A stretch of 64,000 nucleotides of DNA. It comes from BJGV01 sp003230615 (GTDB taxonomy: Bacteria; Pseudomonadota; Gammaproteobacteria; Burkholderiales; Nitrosomonadaceae). Position numbers and translations under genes: made by a program. This document shows positions 9,235 through 17,449 of this stretch, piece by piece. The notes under the pieces are model-generated. The model did not search any database. It had not been told where the DNA came from and saw nothing but the letters and a program-made list of their open reading frames with translations. Every line of letters starts with the position of its first letter. Position 1 is the stretch's first letter. Where the stretch lies: positions 1-64,000 of the forward strand of contig OY760140.1 of assembly GCA_963663215.1 (NCBI GenBank), in the 5' to 3' direction.

Positions 9235-10092
9235 ATGACTAAGCCTATAAGTATATTGAAGTTCTTTGAGTTGTTTCCTGATAATGATGCCTGTCTGAAG
9301 CATCTTATGGAAACTCGTTACGGTAATCCGGTTGACTGCCCGAAATGTGGTAAGCATAGCAAGTTCCACAAACGCAAAAATCGCCCTGCTTATGAATGTC
9401 AATGGTGCAGTCATCAAATTAGCCCAATGTCTGGAACTCCTTTTGAAAGATCCAGCACTCCACTTGTAAAGTGGTTCTATGCCATTTATCTGTTCACTAC
9501 CTCTCGTCATGGTGTACCAGCCAAGGAGCTTCAACGCCAATTGTCCGTGACTTACAAGACTGCTTGGAGAATGGGGCATGAAATTCGTAAGTACATGGCT
9601 ATAGTAGATGGTGACGATAATCTTTCAGGTCACGTTGAAGTTGACGAAACCTATCTTGGCGGCAAACGCCCCGGCCCACGGGGGCGCGGTCAAGCACATA
9701 AAACAGCTATATTCGGGATGTTGGCTCGCTCTGGCGATGTTATGACCAGAATCGTTCCTAACGTTAAAACCAAAACACTTCGCCCTATCATCAAAGAAAA
9801 CATTGATCAAGGAAGCACGATTAGCTCTGATGAATGGTGCGCTTATAAAACCCTAAAATCTCACGGCTATGAACATGGCACTGTGATACATGCGAACAGC
9901 GAATATGTTAAAGGTATCCATCACACTAACAGCATCGAAGGGTTTTGGAGCCAATTGAAACGAAGTATTAGAGGAACTCATGTCCATGTCTCTAAAAAAT
10001 ACCTAGCAAACTATCTCGGTGAGTTTGAGTATCGGTACAATATGCGCGCTAATCCTTCTTTGATGTTCGATCGCTTACTGGCAAGTTTTTAG
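9235..10092 (+). CDS. IS1595-family transposase
   Basis: A 285-residue DDE-type transposase. The N-terminus has a zinc ribbon (CPKCGKHSKFHKRKNRPAYE followed by CQWC, about residues 30-57) and a short HTH-like region (VPAKELQRQL). The ISXO2-like catalytic domain follows, with VDETYLGGK for the first Asp, SSDEWCAYKTL for the second, and HTNSIEGFWSQLKR for the third acidic residue. ATG 9235 was chosen because GGAGGA lies six bases upstream; the ATG at 9220 has no such site. The frame is complete, so the enzyme may work. Its last 44 bases are antisense to the end of the small passenger gene at 10049-10216. Confidence 0.92.
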   Translation: MTKPISILKFFELFPDNDACLKHLMETRYGNPVDCPKCGKHSKFHKRKNRPAYECQWCSHQISPMSGTPFERSSTPLVKWFYAIYLFTTSRHGVPAKELQRQLSVTYKTAWRMGHEIRKYMAIVDGDDNLSGHVEVDETYLGGKRPGPRGRGQAHKTAIFGMLARSGDVMTRIVPNVKTKTLRPIIKENIDQGSTISSDEWCAYKTLKSHGYEHGTVIHANSEYVKGIHHTNSIEGFWSQLKRSIRGTHVHVSKKYLANYLGEFEYRYNMRANPSLMFDRLLASF

Positions 10093-10216
10093 CCATGCGA
10101 TTGAATATCTCATCAAACTGCTTTTTGTCACCAGTCGATGAGTGTTCTTTAGCGAAACGCTGTAGTTTTCCTTTTTTAAGTGCTTCTTCGAGGCTTAAGT
10201 ATTTACCTACAGCCAT
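10049..10216 (-). CDS. Third passenger gene: 55-residue conserved-looking small protein
   Basis: Reading from ATG 10216, the product begins MAVGKYLSLEEALKKGKLQR and continues FAKEHSSTGDKKQFDEIFNRMA; it is charged, probably helical and soluble. The ATG overlaps the stop of the preceding membrane-protein gene (shared ATGGCTGTAG, 10207-10216), so translation is coupled. Its 3' end runs 44 bases into the transposase gene from the other side, which suggests that it belongs to the element. I believe similar small proteins occur in other proteobacteria, but I cannot name a function. Its size and coupling would suit an antitoxin, adaptor or regulator; this is speculation. Confidence 0.65.
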   Translation of the reverse strand: MAVGKYLSLEEALKKGKLQRFAKEHSSTGDKKQFDEIFNRMAKNLPVSDRTSKKD

Positions 10217-10692
10217 CTATCCTTCCACTTATTTATAAACCTTGTTAAAAAAGTTAACTCCCCATGCTCTTCCTTGATTCTTCGTATTTCACTTTTCTGC
10301 CACCAGAATGCTGCTAATGCTAGCAGCCAAAAAATAATCCATAACGAGAGAGACACATTAGAAACATTCTCCATATATTCATCTGGTGTTTTATTTGATT
10401 CTTCAATTATTCTTAAATCTTTACTGAAATCCAAGTAAACAGATAAAGCAAAAGTCCCAAAAGCAGCAAAAATGGCTGATGCAGCTTGAGTATAGCCAAT
10501 GCTCCTGATGTCTCTATTTGAGAACAGGTAGTAGGTCGTTTTTCTCACTGGGTACGAGCCCTGAACCTGAACAGGTCTTTTAGATAAACTTTTTTTCTGT
10601 GCCGCTGGTGTAGTGAGACTAGACGCTGAAGCTGCTGATGGCTCCTCGTCCAAATCCGCGAGGCCAAAATTGTTATCTTCAGAATCAGACAT
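10207..10692 (-). CDS. Second passenger gene: unknown two-helix membrane protein
   Basis: A 161-residue protein of unknown function. The first 55 residues are hydrophilic, acidic then Ser/Ala/Lys-rich. Two membrane helices follow at about residues 70-88 (ASAIFAAFGTFALSVYL) and 114-130 (LWIIFWLLALAAFWW), joined by an acidic loop, and then a basic C-terminus (RRIKEEHGELTFLTRFINKW). Both ends are therefore predicted to be cytoplasmic. It overlaps the upstream gene by eight bases (ATGTCTGA) and the downstream one by ten. A small two-helix membrane protein coded with two small soluble ones resembles the layout of some toxin or defence modules, but no motif proves that. Confidence 0.7.
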   Translation of the reverse strand: MSDSEDNNFGLADLDEEPSAASASSLTTPAAQKKSLSKRPVQVQGSYPVRKTTYYLFSNRDIRSIGYTQAASAIFAAFGTFALSVYLDFSKDLRIIEESNKTPDEYMENVSNVSLSLWIIFWLLALAAFWWQKSEIRRIKEEHGELTFLTRFINKWKDRWL

Positions 10693-11002
10693 CCTTGGCT
10701 TCCAGTTTCACTGAATCTGTTATTTTGAGTCCATCCTGTTGTGCTTCCTCTAGTTTCTGGGTTTTGGCTTTGTTTAATTTGATGGTTTTTAAAATCAGAT
10801 TCGCAGCCAGTTCTGCACCATCTGTACTTATTGAAATTGCAGAGTGATAATTGTCCCCAGTATTCGTATAATACTCTCCAAAAGTTAGCCTGGTCATTCC
10901 ACCAGACACGTACACATGAAACCGATTTGCGTAGCAAGATGTTAACTCTGCCGCACCTGGATCCATTTCTGAACTTTGATTTATTTGCCCGTCCTCGACC
11001 AT
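10685..11002 (-). CDS. First passenger gene: unknown 105-residue soluble protein
   Basis: The product has no signal peptide or membrane helix. Its middle part (about residues 22-70) includes YANRFHVYVSGGMTRLTFGE followed by GDNYHSAISISTDGAELAANLI, faintly like small DUF3467-type proteins (weak impression only). The tail is helical and Lys/Glu-rich. The start ATG 11002 has an ideal ribosome binding site, AGGAGG, eight bases upstream (11011-11016), so this is the efficient entry point of the passenger operon. Any promoter must lie in the 60 bases up to the right terminal repeat, or read in from outside. Function unknown. Confidence 0.7.
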   Translation of the reverse strand: MVEDGQINQSSEMDPGAAELTSCYANRFHVYVSGGMTRLTFGEYYTNTGDNYHSAISISTDGAELAANLILKTIKLNKAKTQKLEEAQQDGLKITDSVKLEAKDV

Positions 11003-11075
11003 ATTCAGAGCCTCCTATACAGTGAAAGCTCATTATAACATCCATAATAATACAGTCTTCAAGGGGATAAACGCC

Positions 11076-11083
11076 TATTCTTT
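11076..11083. repeat. Right 8-bp target-site duplication of the IS1595 element
   Basis: TATTCTTT, identical to 9164-9171, immediately follows the right terminal inverted repeat. Confidence 0.85.
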
Positions 11084-11118
11084 TTAGCAATATGGTAACA
11101 GCTGGAAGACTGCCATGA
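11084..11118 (+). pseudogene. Severed 3' tail of the pilin-like gene
   Basis: If the IS and one copy of the duplication are removed, the frame of the pilin-like gene (8451-9171) continues across this stretch. It reads SPNILFSNMVTAGRLP and ends at TGA 11116-11118. The frame and stop fit exactly, and the joined end is a sensible C-terminus in place of the present SPNILW. The 53 bases from here to the convergent sensor kinase gene hold nothing else visible. Confidence 0.8.
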
Positions 11119-11171
11119 CATTATCCATATATACTTGCATCATACTAATCAGCTCATAAGTAGCATTTCAG

Positions 11172-12899
11172 CTAGATACGACGGGGAGTTACTTTAGATT
11201 TTCCCTTCTCTAATTTAAAACATACCGCACCCTTTTCGTTGTTTTTCAAACTTAGTACGTAACTGTGCTGTTCTGCCCAGCGATAAGCTTGATATAACCC
11301 AGTACCATGGCCTGTTTCAGACTCAACAGTATCATGAAAGAGTTTGGAAACAATCGTTTCTGGAATTGAGTCACCGCTGTCGCATACTGTTAGCGTTATT
11401 GGATCGACAACGCTAAGATGCACCACTACGTTTATGTTCGTTTCTATCATTCGTTTTTTCCGTGCATTATCCAATAAATTATCAGCAACATTTTCAAACA
11501 CTGCCGATGGAATCAGTTGAGTCGAAGCAGTGACATTATCAAATTCGATATTACGACCATGGTAACGACTTTTAAGTAATTCCCACCAATCTGTAGCAGC
11601 TATGTATTCGCCACTGGGTTCCTTTTGTGGTGCGCTCAGTTTGCTCAGGGTTAGTTCCAGGCGATGAGTTAACGCGGGCAGCTGGCGGTTAAGCATTTTT
11701 TGGAAATTCTCAGTTTCCCCTATCTGCGTTGCCTGTTGCCCTGCCGATATCAGCGTATAAAGCGATTGAAGCAGGTTCTTGATATCATGCGTGAGACGCG
11801 ACCCAGTTTCATAAATTGCTTGTAATCGTGTCATACGCTGCAGTATATTTTCCCTGTATTTGGTCTCGTAAAACTGTCCAATAATTTGCACTAGCAGCCG
11901 CGTGTGTAACAGCACTGCTGTTTTCACTTTGTATTTGGTGGCAATCTTGATTCGTAGTTGTCCCATTTCTAATCTTATTGGATAGTCGCTATCTTCTCCC
12001 AAACTGCCGTCATTACTTGGAGATTGCCATGTGACACCTTTAATCCACGGCAGGGCTGATAATTGTTGCATTGCAGCCTCTAGAAATCCTGCAGCTTCTT
12101 GCTCTAGCTCAGATGCTTGGGCAAGGTTAGAGAGCCATTCATCAAGTGGCGTGCCTACATTTAGCAAGTAACGGGAAAATAGGTGTTGTAGTCCTGTAAA
12201 ACCGAATCGTGGATTCCAAAACCACCCAAGCGTCAGTAGAAGTACGGCTAGAGAAAACAACGTGAACGACAATGCTTCCAAGTAGTTTGCTTTACCTAGA
12301 GCCATATAGGTAAAGCTGCCCAATACCAGTACTACTACTAACAGGAACAACAAAACGCTATAGAAAAAATCTATTGCATGACTGGATACGATGGGTTCGT
12401 TTTCCACTGGCATGAATGCCATACCGATCAACACTAGAAGCAATCCATACTGAGTTAGATATTGAAGCATTTCCGTGATCATGCCCGAAGCGAACAAGTG
12501 TGGTGTTACCCACAGTAACAACAATGCTAACAGGTAAAGCATCGCTGCTAAGTAAAACAGCTGTAACCATTTGGCACGAAATGAAAATACTCTACCACCT
12601 ACTAGCGCACACAAAACCCCCAGCCAGAACGCGATGAGCCACCAATTAAGCCATACTAATACGCTTGCACAGGCAATACCTATAAGCGTGAGGACACCCG
12701 CAGTTACTCTATGTTCTCCGCCCCACATTGGTTGCCATAAAAGAAAAATGCCTAAATGAGAAACCAGTAACGCAGGCATCCAAGGATCATCAATTTTCAG
12801 TAATGTAGCAGCGTGTAGCAGCAAGAGCATGGCAAGCATCAGCCAGTGTCTGCGCAGCACAAGAGATGACATGATTGATTGGCTAAAGGAGAGTGGCAT
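11172..12899 (-). CDS. Orphan membrane sensor histidine kinase
   Basis: A 575-residue sensor kinase. The N-terminal 230 residues hold about eight membrane helices with very short loops, so the sensed signal is probably within or at the membrane. Residues 250-350 look like a degenerate GAF-like linker. The phosphorylated His is probably His371 in RLTHDIKNLLQSL, followed by a HATPase domain with N-box NVADNLLDNARKK and G-box GHGTGLYQAY. No response regulator gene lies beside it in the window. It is convergent with the pilus operon and divergent from the pilin gene at 13194, whose sigma-54 promoter would need a PilR-type regulator, so a pilus-related role is possible (inference). Confidence 0.8.
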   Translation of the reverse strand: MPLSFSQSIMSSLVLRRHWLMLAMLLLLHAATLLKIDDPWMPALLVSHLGIFLLWQPMWGGEHRVTAGVLTLIGIACASVLVWLNWWLIAFWLGVLCALVGGRVFSFRAKWLQLFYLAAMLYLLALLLLWVTPHLFASGMITEMLQYLTQYGLLLVLIGMAFMPVENEPIVSSHAIDFFYSVLLFLLVVVLVLGSFTYMALGKANYLEALSFTLFSLAVLLLTLGWFWNPRFGFTGLQHLFSRYLLNVGTPLDEWLSNLAQASELEQEAAGFLEAAMQQLSALPWIKGVTWQSPSNDGSLGEDSDYPIRLEMGQLRIKIATKYKVKTAVLLHTRLLVQIIGQFYETKYRENILQRMTRLQAIYETGSRLTHDIKNLLQSLYTLISAGQQATQIGETENFQKMLNRQLPALTHRLELTLSKLSAPQKEPSGEYIAATDWWELLKSRYHGRNIEFDNVTASTQLIPSAVFENVADNLLDNARKKRMIETNINVVVHLSVVDPITLTVCDSGDSIPETIVSKLFHDTVESETGHGTGLYQAYRWAEQHSYVLSLKNNEKGAVCFKLEKGKSKVTPRRI

Positions 12900-13036
12900 A
12901 TTTTACTGAAATTTAAAACTTAAACGATGTCAGACAAGCTAATTATAGCTGGGGCACAGATAAACTTGAAAAAAGCATTATGCTACTGCTGAATAAATAG
13001 AAATCAAGCGTTTAGCTGTTGAAAAATCATACAATA

Positions 13037-13052
13037 TGTCAAATATTAGACA
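13037..13052. promoter_or_regulatory. Possible upstream activator site for a PilR-like regulator
   Basis: An inverted repeat TGTC-N8-GACA (TGTCAAATATTAGACA) lies about 85 bases upstream of the sigma-54 promoter. PilR of Pseudomonas recognises TGTC-containing sites at comparable distances upstream of pilA. This is a pattern match only. Confidence 0.35.
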
Positions 13053-13136
13053 CATTAACCTAGCATCTCAGTAGAATTTGGGCGCGCTATTATCTTGATC
13101 CGGAATAAATTACTTTATTTATAGTTAGTTACATGG

Positions 13137-13153
13137 TTGGCATGGATATTGCT
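13137..13153 (+). promoter_or_regulatory. Sigma-54 promoter of the pilin gene
   Basis: TTGGCATGGATATTGCT matches the sigma-54 (RpoN) consensus TTGGCACG-N4-TTGCT closely, with GG (13139-13140) and GC (13151-13152) separated by exactly ten bases. Transcription would begin near 13165, and the start codon follows at 13194 after the ribosome site AGAGGAA (13181-13187). Sigma-54 control is established for type IV pilin genes in other proteobacteria. Confidence 0.7.
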
Positions 13154-13193
13154 ATATATTTTACTTGTCAGATAATGAAGAGAGGAACAACAC

Positions 13194-13859
13194 ATGAAAA
13201 AGATATTGAAAAACCGACAATCGGGCTTTACTCTAATTGAGATTGCCATCGTACTGGTTATCATTGGTTTATTGCTGGGTGGTGTACTAAAGGGCCAAGA
13301 GATGATTAACAGCGCTAAAGTTAAGAATATAGCGAACGACTTCCGGCAGATTCCCGTTTATATTTACGGATATCAAGATAGGTTTAGAGCGATACCAGGC
13401 GATGACGCTAGAGTCGTTGCTAATATTTCCGGTACTCTCGCCACCTCTCCGGCAGGCGTTCAAGGCAACAGCGTGATCAATGGTCTTTGGAATTCTTCTA
13501 CGAACACGGATGAGTCTTTTCTGTTTTGGCAACATGTGCGTTTGGCTGGACTAGCAGCGGGACCCACCAACACTGCAGATGCTACCTATATTCCACGCAA
13601 TGCTGATGGTGGCATCATGGGTATTCAGAGTAACGTAGGCTTCGTTACCATTACTGCACCTACTGCCATGACCGGTACGTATATTATTTGTTCAGATGGC
13701 ATTATTGGGAAATTTGTCAAGCAGTTGGACGTCACGCTGGATGATGGCGAGACCAGTACTGGATCAGTAAGAGCGGTCCTTCAGTCCGCTCCTGGCACGG
13801 CGGTGCTTAGTACCGCAGTTGTAGATGCCAACTCCTATACAGTATGCATGGGCGTCTGA
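13194..13859 (+). CDS. Type IV pilin-like major or minor pilin, intact
   Basis: A 221-residue prepilin. The leader MKKILKNRQSG ends in Gly before FTLIEIAIVLVIIGLLLGGV, the canonical prepilin peptidase site with the invariant Glu5 present, unlike the pilin at 8451. The mature protein has the N-terminal helix and a larger globular domain. Its two cysteines, in YIICSDG and near the end (TVCMGV), could form the C-terminal disulfide loop of type IV pilins. It is monocistronic: sigma-54 promoter upstream, hairpin terminator downstream. It may supply a pilus whose assembly operon is encoded elsewhere, since the neighbouring MSHA operon is damaged. Confidence 0.85.
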   Translation: MKKILKNRQSGFTLIEIAIVLVIIGLLLGGVLKGQEMINSAKVKNIANDFRQIPVYIYGYQDRFRAIPGDDARVVANISGTLATSPAGVQGNSVINGLWNSSTNTDESFLFWQHVRLAGLAAGPTNTADATYIPRNADGGIMGIQSNVGFVTITAPTAMTGTYIICSDGIIGKFVKQLDVTLDDGETSTGSVRAVLQSAPGTAVLSTAVVDANSYTVCMGV

Positions 13860-13883
13860 ACCTTGCTACAATTTCTGTTCAGG

Positions 13884-13915
13884 AAGAGCTCGTTCACTTA
13901 TCAGAACGAGCTCTT
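13884..13915. terminator. Terminator-like hairpin after the pilin gene
   Basis: A perfect 12-base-pair stem (AAGAGCTCGTTC / GAACGAGCTCTT) with an eight-base loop (ACTTATCA), followed by ATTCT. It lies between the pilin gene and the convergent antiporter gene and could act in both directions. The T tail is short, so efficiency is uncertain. Confidence 0.7.
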
Positions 13916-13988
13916 ATTCTAATGTGCAGCAGTATAGTTTGTGCAGTACGGTTTATCATGTGAGGAGGGCGTTTCTCATTTAATAATG

Positions 13989-15968
13989 CTATCCCTGTAA
14001 TAGTTTGATTTCCGCTGCCGCCAAGTTTTCTTGCGCACCCCGCAACACCAGTACATCACCTGCATCCAGTCGAGTTTCGTCATTTGGTAGTAGTTCTCGT
14101 ACTTTTTTTCTGCGAATTGCAGGGACCTCTACTAAGAAGCTCCCTAAATTTAATTCCTTTAAAGTCTTGCCGACTGCTGCTGATCCAGGGACAATCATTA
14201 CGTTTTGTAATCGAGGTTGCATTCTTTCTCCAGATTCTTCTTCATCGGAGATCCCGCGATAAAATCCGCGGAACAAACTGTAACGCTGTTCTCGAGTTTC
14301 GCGCATGCGATTTAGCACTCGGTTAAGCGGGACACCCAAGTGCATAAGTGCATGGGATGCAAGCATAATGCTACCTTCCATGATTTCTGCCACCACCTCT
14401 GCTGCACCAGCTTCTTTCAATAGATCGATATCTGTATCGTCTAAGGTACGTACCACAACTGGTAGTTCCGGGCGAAGCGTCTGGACATGTCTGAGAATCT
14501 TTAGTGCCGAAATAGTGTCTGCATAGCTTACTACTAGCAACTTAGCACGCATCAGCCCGGCAGCAATCAGTACCTCATACCTGGCCGCATCACCGTAAAC
14601 TACGGATTCACCCGCTGCTGTCGCATCTCGTATGCGTCGTGGGTCAAGATCAAGAGCAATAAAGGGGACTGATTCTTTTTCAAGTAGGCGAGATAGATTC
14701 TGTCCACTACGCCCATAGCCGCAAAGAATAACATGTTGTTCTTCAGCCATAGTTTGTGCAGCAATAGTAGTGAGTTGCATGGCTCGATTCATCCATTCAG
14801 CTGCAGAGAAACGCCGAGCCATGTTTTCGCTATGCTCGATGATAAAGGGTGCTGCTAGCATGGATAATACTATTGCTGCCAATACTGGTTGCATTGTGGG
14901 GTTGTCTACTATACCTAGGTTATTAGCCTGGGCCAGCAAAACAAACCCGAACTCTCCTCCCTGGGCAAGACTTAGACCAGTACGTACCGCTACACTTGAA
15001 TCAGCCTTGAACAAGTGCGATAGACCTGCTATTAGTGAGGCTTTTATTGTTATTAGTGCTATGAGCAGTAGCATTACCCACATAAAATTTTGTATAACGG
15101 TTTCTATATCCAGTAACATACCTATAGTCACGAAAAATAGACCTAGTAATATATCGCGGAATGGCTTGATATCATCTTCAACTTGATGGCGATATTCTGT
15201 TTCAGAAATTAACATTCCTGCAAGAAATGCGCCCAAAGCCAGCGATAAGCCAGCGATCCCAGTAAGCCATGCAAGCCCCAAAGTGATGAGCAATACATTC
15301 AGAACGAATAATTCAGAAGATTTCTGACGGGCTACCAGGTGGAACCAGGGGCGCATCAACCGTTGCCCAAAAAACAGGATGAGTGCAAGTACCATTCCAG
15401 CCTTCAGCAGAGCCAAAATAATTGCGACGCCAAGGTCTGCGCCACTACTGTCAACTGCATGTGCCAGAGCCGGGATAACAATTAAAAGTGGCACGACTGC
15501 CAAGTCCTGAAACAACAAAACACCTATAATTTGTCTTCCATGGAGAGAATTAAGTTCTAGCCGTTCCGCTAGCAACTTACTGACAATGGCAGTAGAGGAC
15601 ATAGCTAGAACTCCACCCAGGGCGAGTCCCACGCGCCAGTCGAGCCCTATCATCCATGTTACAACCATGACGATTAGAATGGTCGTGCAGACTTGTATTG
15701 TGCCAAAACCAAACACAATGTGTTTCATGGTGACGAGCTTGGATAGGCTAAATTCGAGACCGATACTGAACATTAGAAACACGACGCCAAATGTAGCTAG
15801 CTGATGGGTTACCGTCACTTCAGGTATCCAGCCCAACGCATGTGGACCAATGACAATGCCAGAAAGCAGGTAACCTAGCATAGGTGGCAGACGCAGTAGA
15901 CGAAACACCACTACGGCCAGTACAGCAGTGGCAAGCAGGATAAGGACAATTTGCAACGCGTTGTACAT
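13989..15968 (-). CDS. Monovalent cation:proton antiporter-2 (KefB/YbaL-like)
   Basis: A 659-residue CPA2-family antiporter, probably exporting K+ in exchange for protons. Residues 1-380 form about twelve membrane helices (Na_H_Exchanger domain) with motifs GYLLSGIVIGP and SIGLEFSL near the start. A TrkA-N/RCK nucleotide-binding domain follows (about 410-530, HVILCGYGRSGQNLSRLL), then a TrkA-C domain (about 575-659). Kef systems are gated by glutathione adducts; the glutathione synthesis genes gshA and gshB lie divergently next to it, which fits but does not prove such control. No KefF/KefG ancillary gene is present nearby. Frame intact, usual family length. Confidence 0.88.
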   Translation of the reverse strand: MYNALQIVLILLATAVLAVVVFRLLRLPPMLGYLLSGIVIGPHALGWIPEVTVTHQLATFGVVFLMFSIGLEFSLSKLVTMKHIVFGFGTIQVCTTILIVMVVTWMIGLDWRVGLALGGVLAMSSTAIVSKLLAERLELNSLHGRQIIGVLLFQDLAVVPLLIVIPALAHAVDSSGADLGVAIILALLKAGMVLALILFFGQRLMRPWFHLVARQKSSELFVLNVLLITLGLAWLTGIAGLSLALGAFLAGMLISETEYRHQVEDDIKPFRDILLGLFFVTIGMLLDIETVIQNFMWVMLLLIALITIKASLIAGLSHLFKADSSVAVRTGLSLAQGGEFGFVLLAQANNLGIVDNPTMQPVLAAIVLSMLAAPFIIEHSENMARRFSAAEWMNRAMQLTTIAAQTMAEEQHVILCGYGRSGQNLSRLLEKESVPFIALDLDPRRIRDATAAGESVVYGDAARYEVLIAAGLMRAKLLVVSYADTISALKILRHVQTLRPELPVVVRTLDDTDIDLLKEAGAAEVVAEIMEGSIMLASHALMHLGVPLNRVLNRMRETREQRYSLFRGFYRGISDEEESGERMQPRLQNVMIVPGSAAVGKTLKELNLGSFLVEVPAIRRKKVRELLPNDETRLDAGDVLVLRGAQENLAAAEIKLLQG

Positions 15969-16115
15969 AATATTCTATTAAAAAGAGATACTGTCTTGAG
16001 CTTGCACGATCAATCTAATCTGGAAAATGAATAGTCTTGATTGTCGCACATTCACGGTGTCCAACAATATGTGGTGTTAAAATACTAATTTTTACTGCAA
16101 AATAATTTCATCTTC

Positions 16116-17429
16116 ATGTCTGTCCCACACTTTACCACTGCTCTAAACGGGGCGATTCTTGACCTTGAGAAACGTATACTCGATGCTATGCCTGCCATCG
16201 AGTACTGGTTGCGAGGTCAATTGCAGGACCACACCGTACCATTTTACTGTTCGGTAGATCTGCGCAACAGTGGCTTCAAGTTGGCACCGGTAGATACTAA
16301 TCTATTTCCTGGAGGGTTTAATAATCTCAACCCAGCTTTCATGCCATTATGTGTACAGTCGATGATGGTGGCAGTAGAAAAGATCTGTCCCGATACTCAC
16401 AGCTTGCTTCTGATCCCAGAGAACCACACACGCAACGTTTTTTATTTACAAAGCGTAGACGTGTTGCAGACTATCTTGCGGCATACAGGAATGAACGTTC
16501 GCATCGGTACTTTATTGCCAGAAATTTCGGAGGCTACAATGCTTAATCTTCCTAGCGGTAGAGAGCTCATGTTGGAACCGGTGCAGCGTAAGGGAAATCG
16601 CCTAGGCTTAGAAGATTTTGATCCATGTGCAGTACTGCTTAATAACGATCTTTCATCTGGTGTTCCTGCCATTCTGCAGAATCTGAAACAGACTATCATT
16701 CCACCTCTTCATGCTGGCTGGGCGACTCGGCGAAAATCACGTTATTTCACAGCATACAACAGTGTTGCACAAGAATTCTCTCGTTTGATCGGCATCGACC
16801 CATGGCTCATCAATCCATATTTTGCATTTTGTGGAAAAATTAATTTCAGCGAAAAAAAAGGAGAGGACTGTGTAGCAAGAAATGTGGATGAGATCTTGTT
16901 TAAAATTAGGGAGAAATATAAGCAATATGGTGTTAAGGAGGATCCTTTTGTTATTGTTAAGGCCGATGCGGGTACCTATGGAATGGGTATCATGACAATA
17001 AAGAATAGTGAAGAAGTACGTACACTCAACCGCAAGCAGCGCAACAAGATGTCAGTAGTAAAAGAGGGACAGCCTGTAACCAAAGTATTAGTGCAGGAAG
17101 GAGTGTACACTTTTGAAAACATTAATGAAGCGGTGGCAGAACCCGTGATATACATGATTGACTGTTATGTTGTGGGTGGCTTCTATCGCGTGCATACTGG
17201 GCGTGGTAAGGATGAGAATCTCAATGCCGCAGGTATGCATTTTGTACCTCTATCTTTTGAGACAACATGCTTGTTACCCGATCATAAAACTAGTCCAGGC
17301 TGCATTCCCAATCGATTTTATGCGTACAGTGTGATAGCTCGATTAGCGCTGTTGACAGCAGCGTTAGAGTTAGAGCGGGGTGTGGATGCTACAGGAGAGC
17401 CTGTAACCATGACTAGTGAGAAAGTGTAA
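16116..17429 (+). CDS. gshA: Glutamate-cysteine ligase (T. ferrooxidans type)
   Basis: A 437-residue enzyme that joins glutamate and cysteine with ATP, the first step of glutathione synthesis. The sequence resembles the separate gshA class first defined in Acidithiobacillus and common in betaproteobacteria, unlike the E. coli enzyme. Conserved-looking segments include FPGGFNNLNPAF (about 70-82) and a glycine-rich ADAGTYGMGIMTIKN (about 285-300) suited to nucleotide binding. The gene is followed 20 bases later by gshB, so both steps are coded together. The start ATG 16116 gives the expected N-terminus; there is no strong ribosome site. Confidence 0.88.
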   Translation: MSVPHFTTALNGAILDLEKRILDAMPAIEYWLRGQLQDHTVPFYCSVDLRNSGFKLAPVDTNLFPGGFNNLNPAFMPLCVQSMMVAVEKICPDTHSLLLIPENHTRNVFYLQSVDVLQTILRHTGMNVRIGTLLPEISEATMLNLPSGRELMLEPVQRKGNRLGLEDFDPCAVLLNNDLSSGVPAILQNLKQTIIPPLHAGWATRRKSRYFTAYNSVAQEFSRLIGIDPWLINPYFAFCGKINFSEKKGEDCVARNVDEILFKIREKYKQYGVKEDPFVIVKADAGTYGMGIMTIKNSEEVRTLNRKQRNKMSVVKEGQPVTKVLVQEGVYTFENINEAVAEPVIYMIDCYVVGGFYRVHTGRGKDENLNAAGMHFVPLSFETTCLLPDHKTSPGCIPNRFYAYSVIARLALLTAALELERGVDATGEPVTMTSEKV

Positions 17430-17449
17430 CTAGCCCAGAAAAATTAGAA

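Larger units (their letters stand above)
9172..11075 (+). mobile_element. Complete IS1595-family insertion sequence with three passenger genes (1904 bp)
   Basis: The left end reads GGTGATTATCCCCTT (9172-9186). The right end, read inward, is GGCGTTTATCCCCTT (11075-11061): 13 of 15 bases match. Weaker similarity follows (CTGTA a few bases further in on both sides). The 8-bp direct repeats TATTCTTT flank the element, and its ends begin with GG as is usual for the family. Inside are one transposase gene on the plus strand and three overlapping genes on the minus strand, convergent with it. IS1595-family elements with passenger genes are known (transporter ISs). Both ends and the duplication are well preserved, so the insertion is probably recent and may be active. 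Confidence 0.85.
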
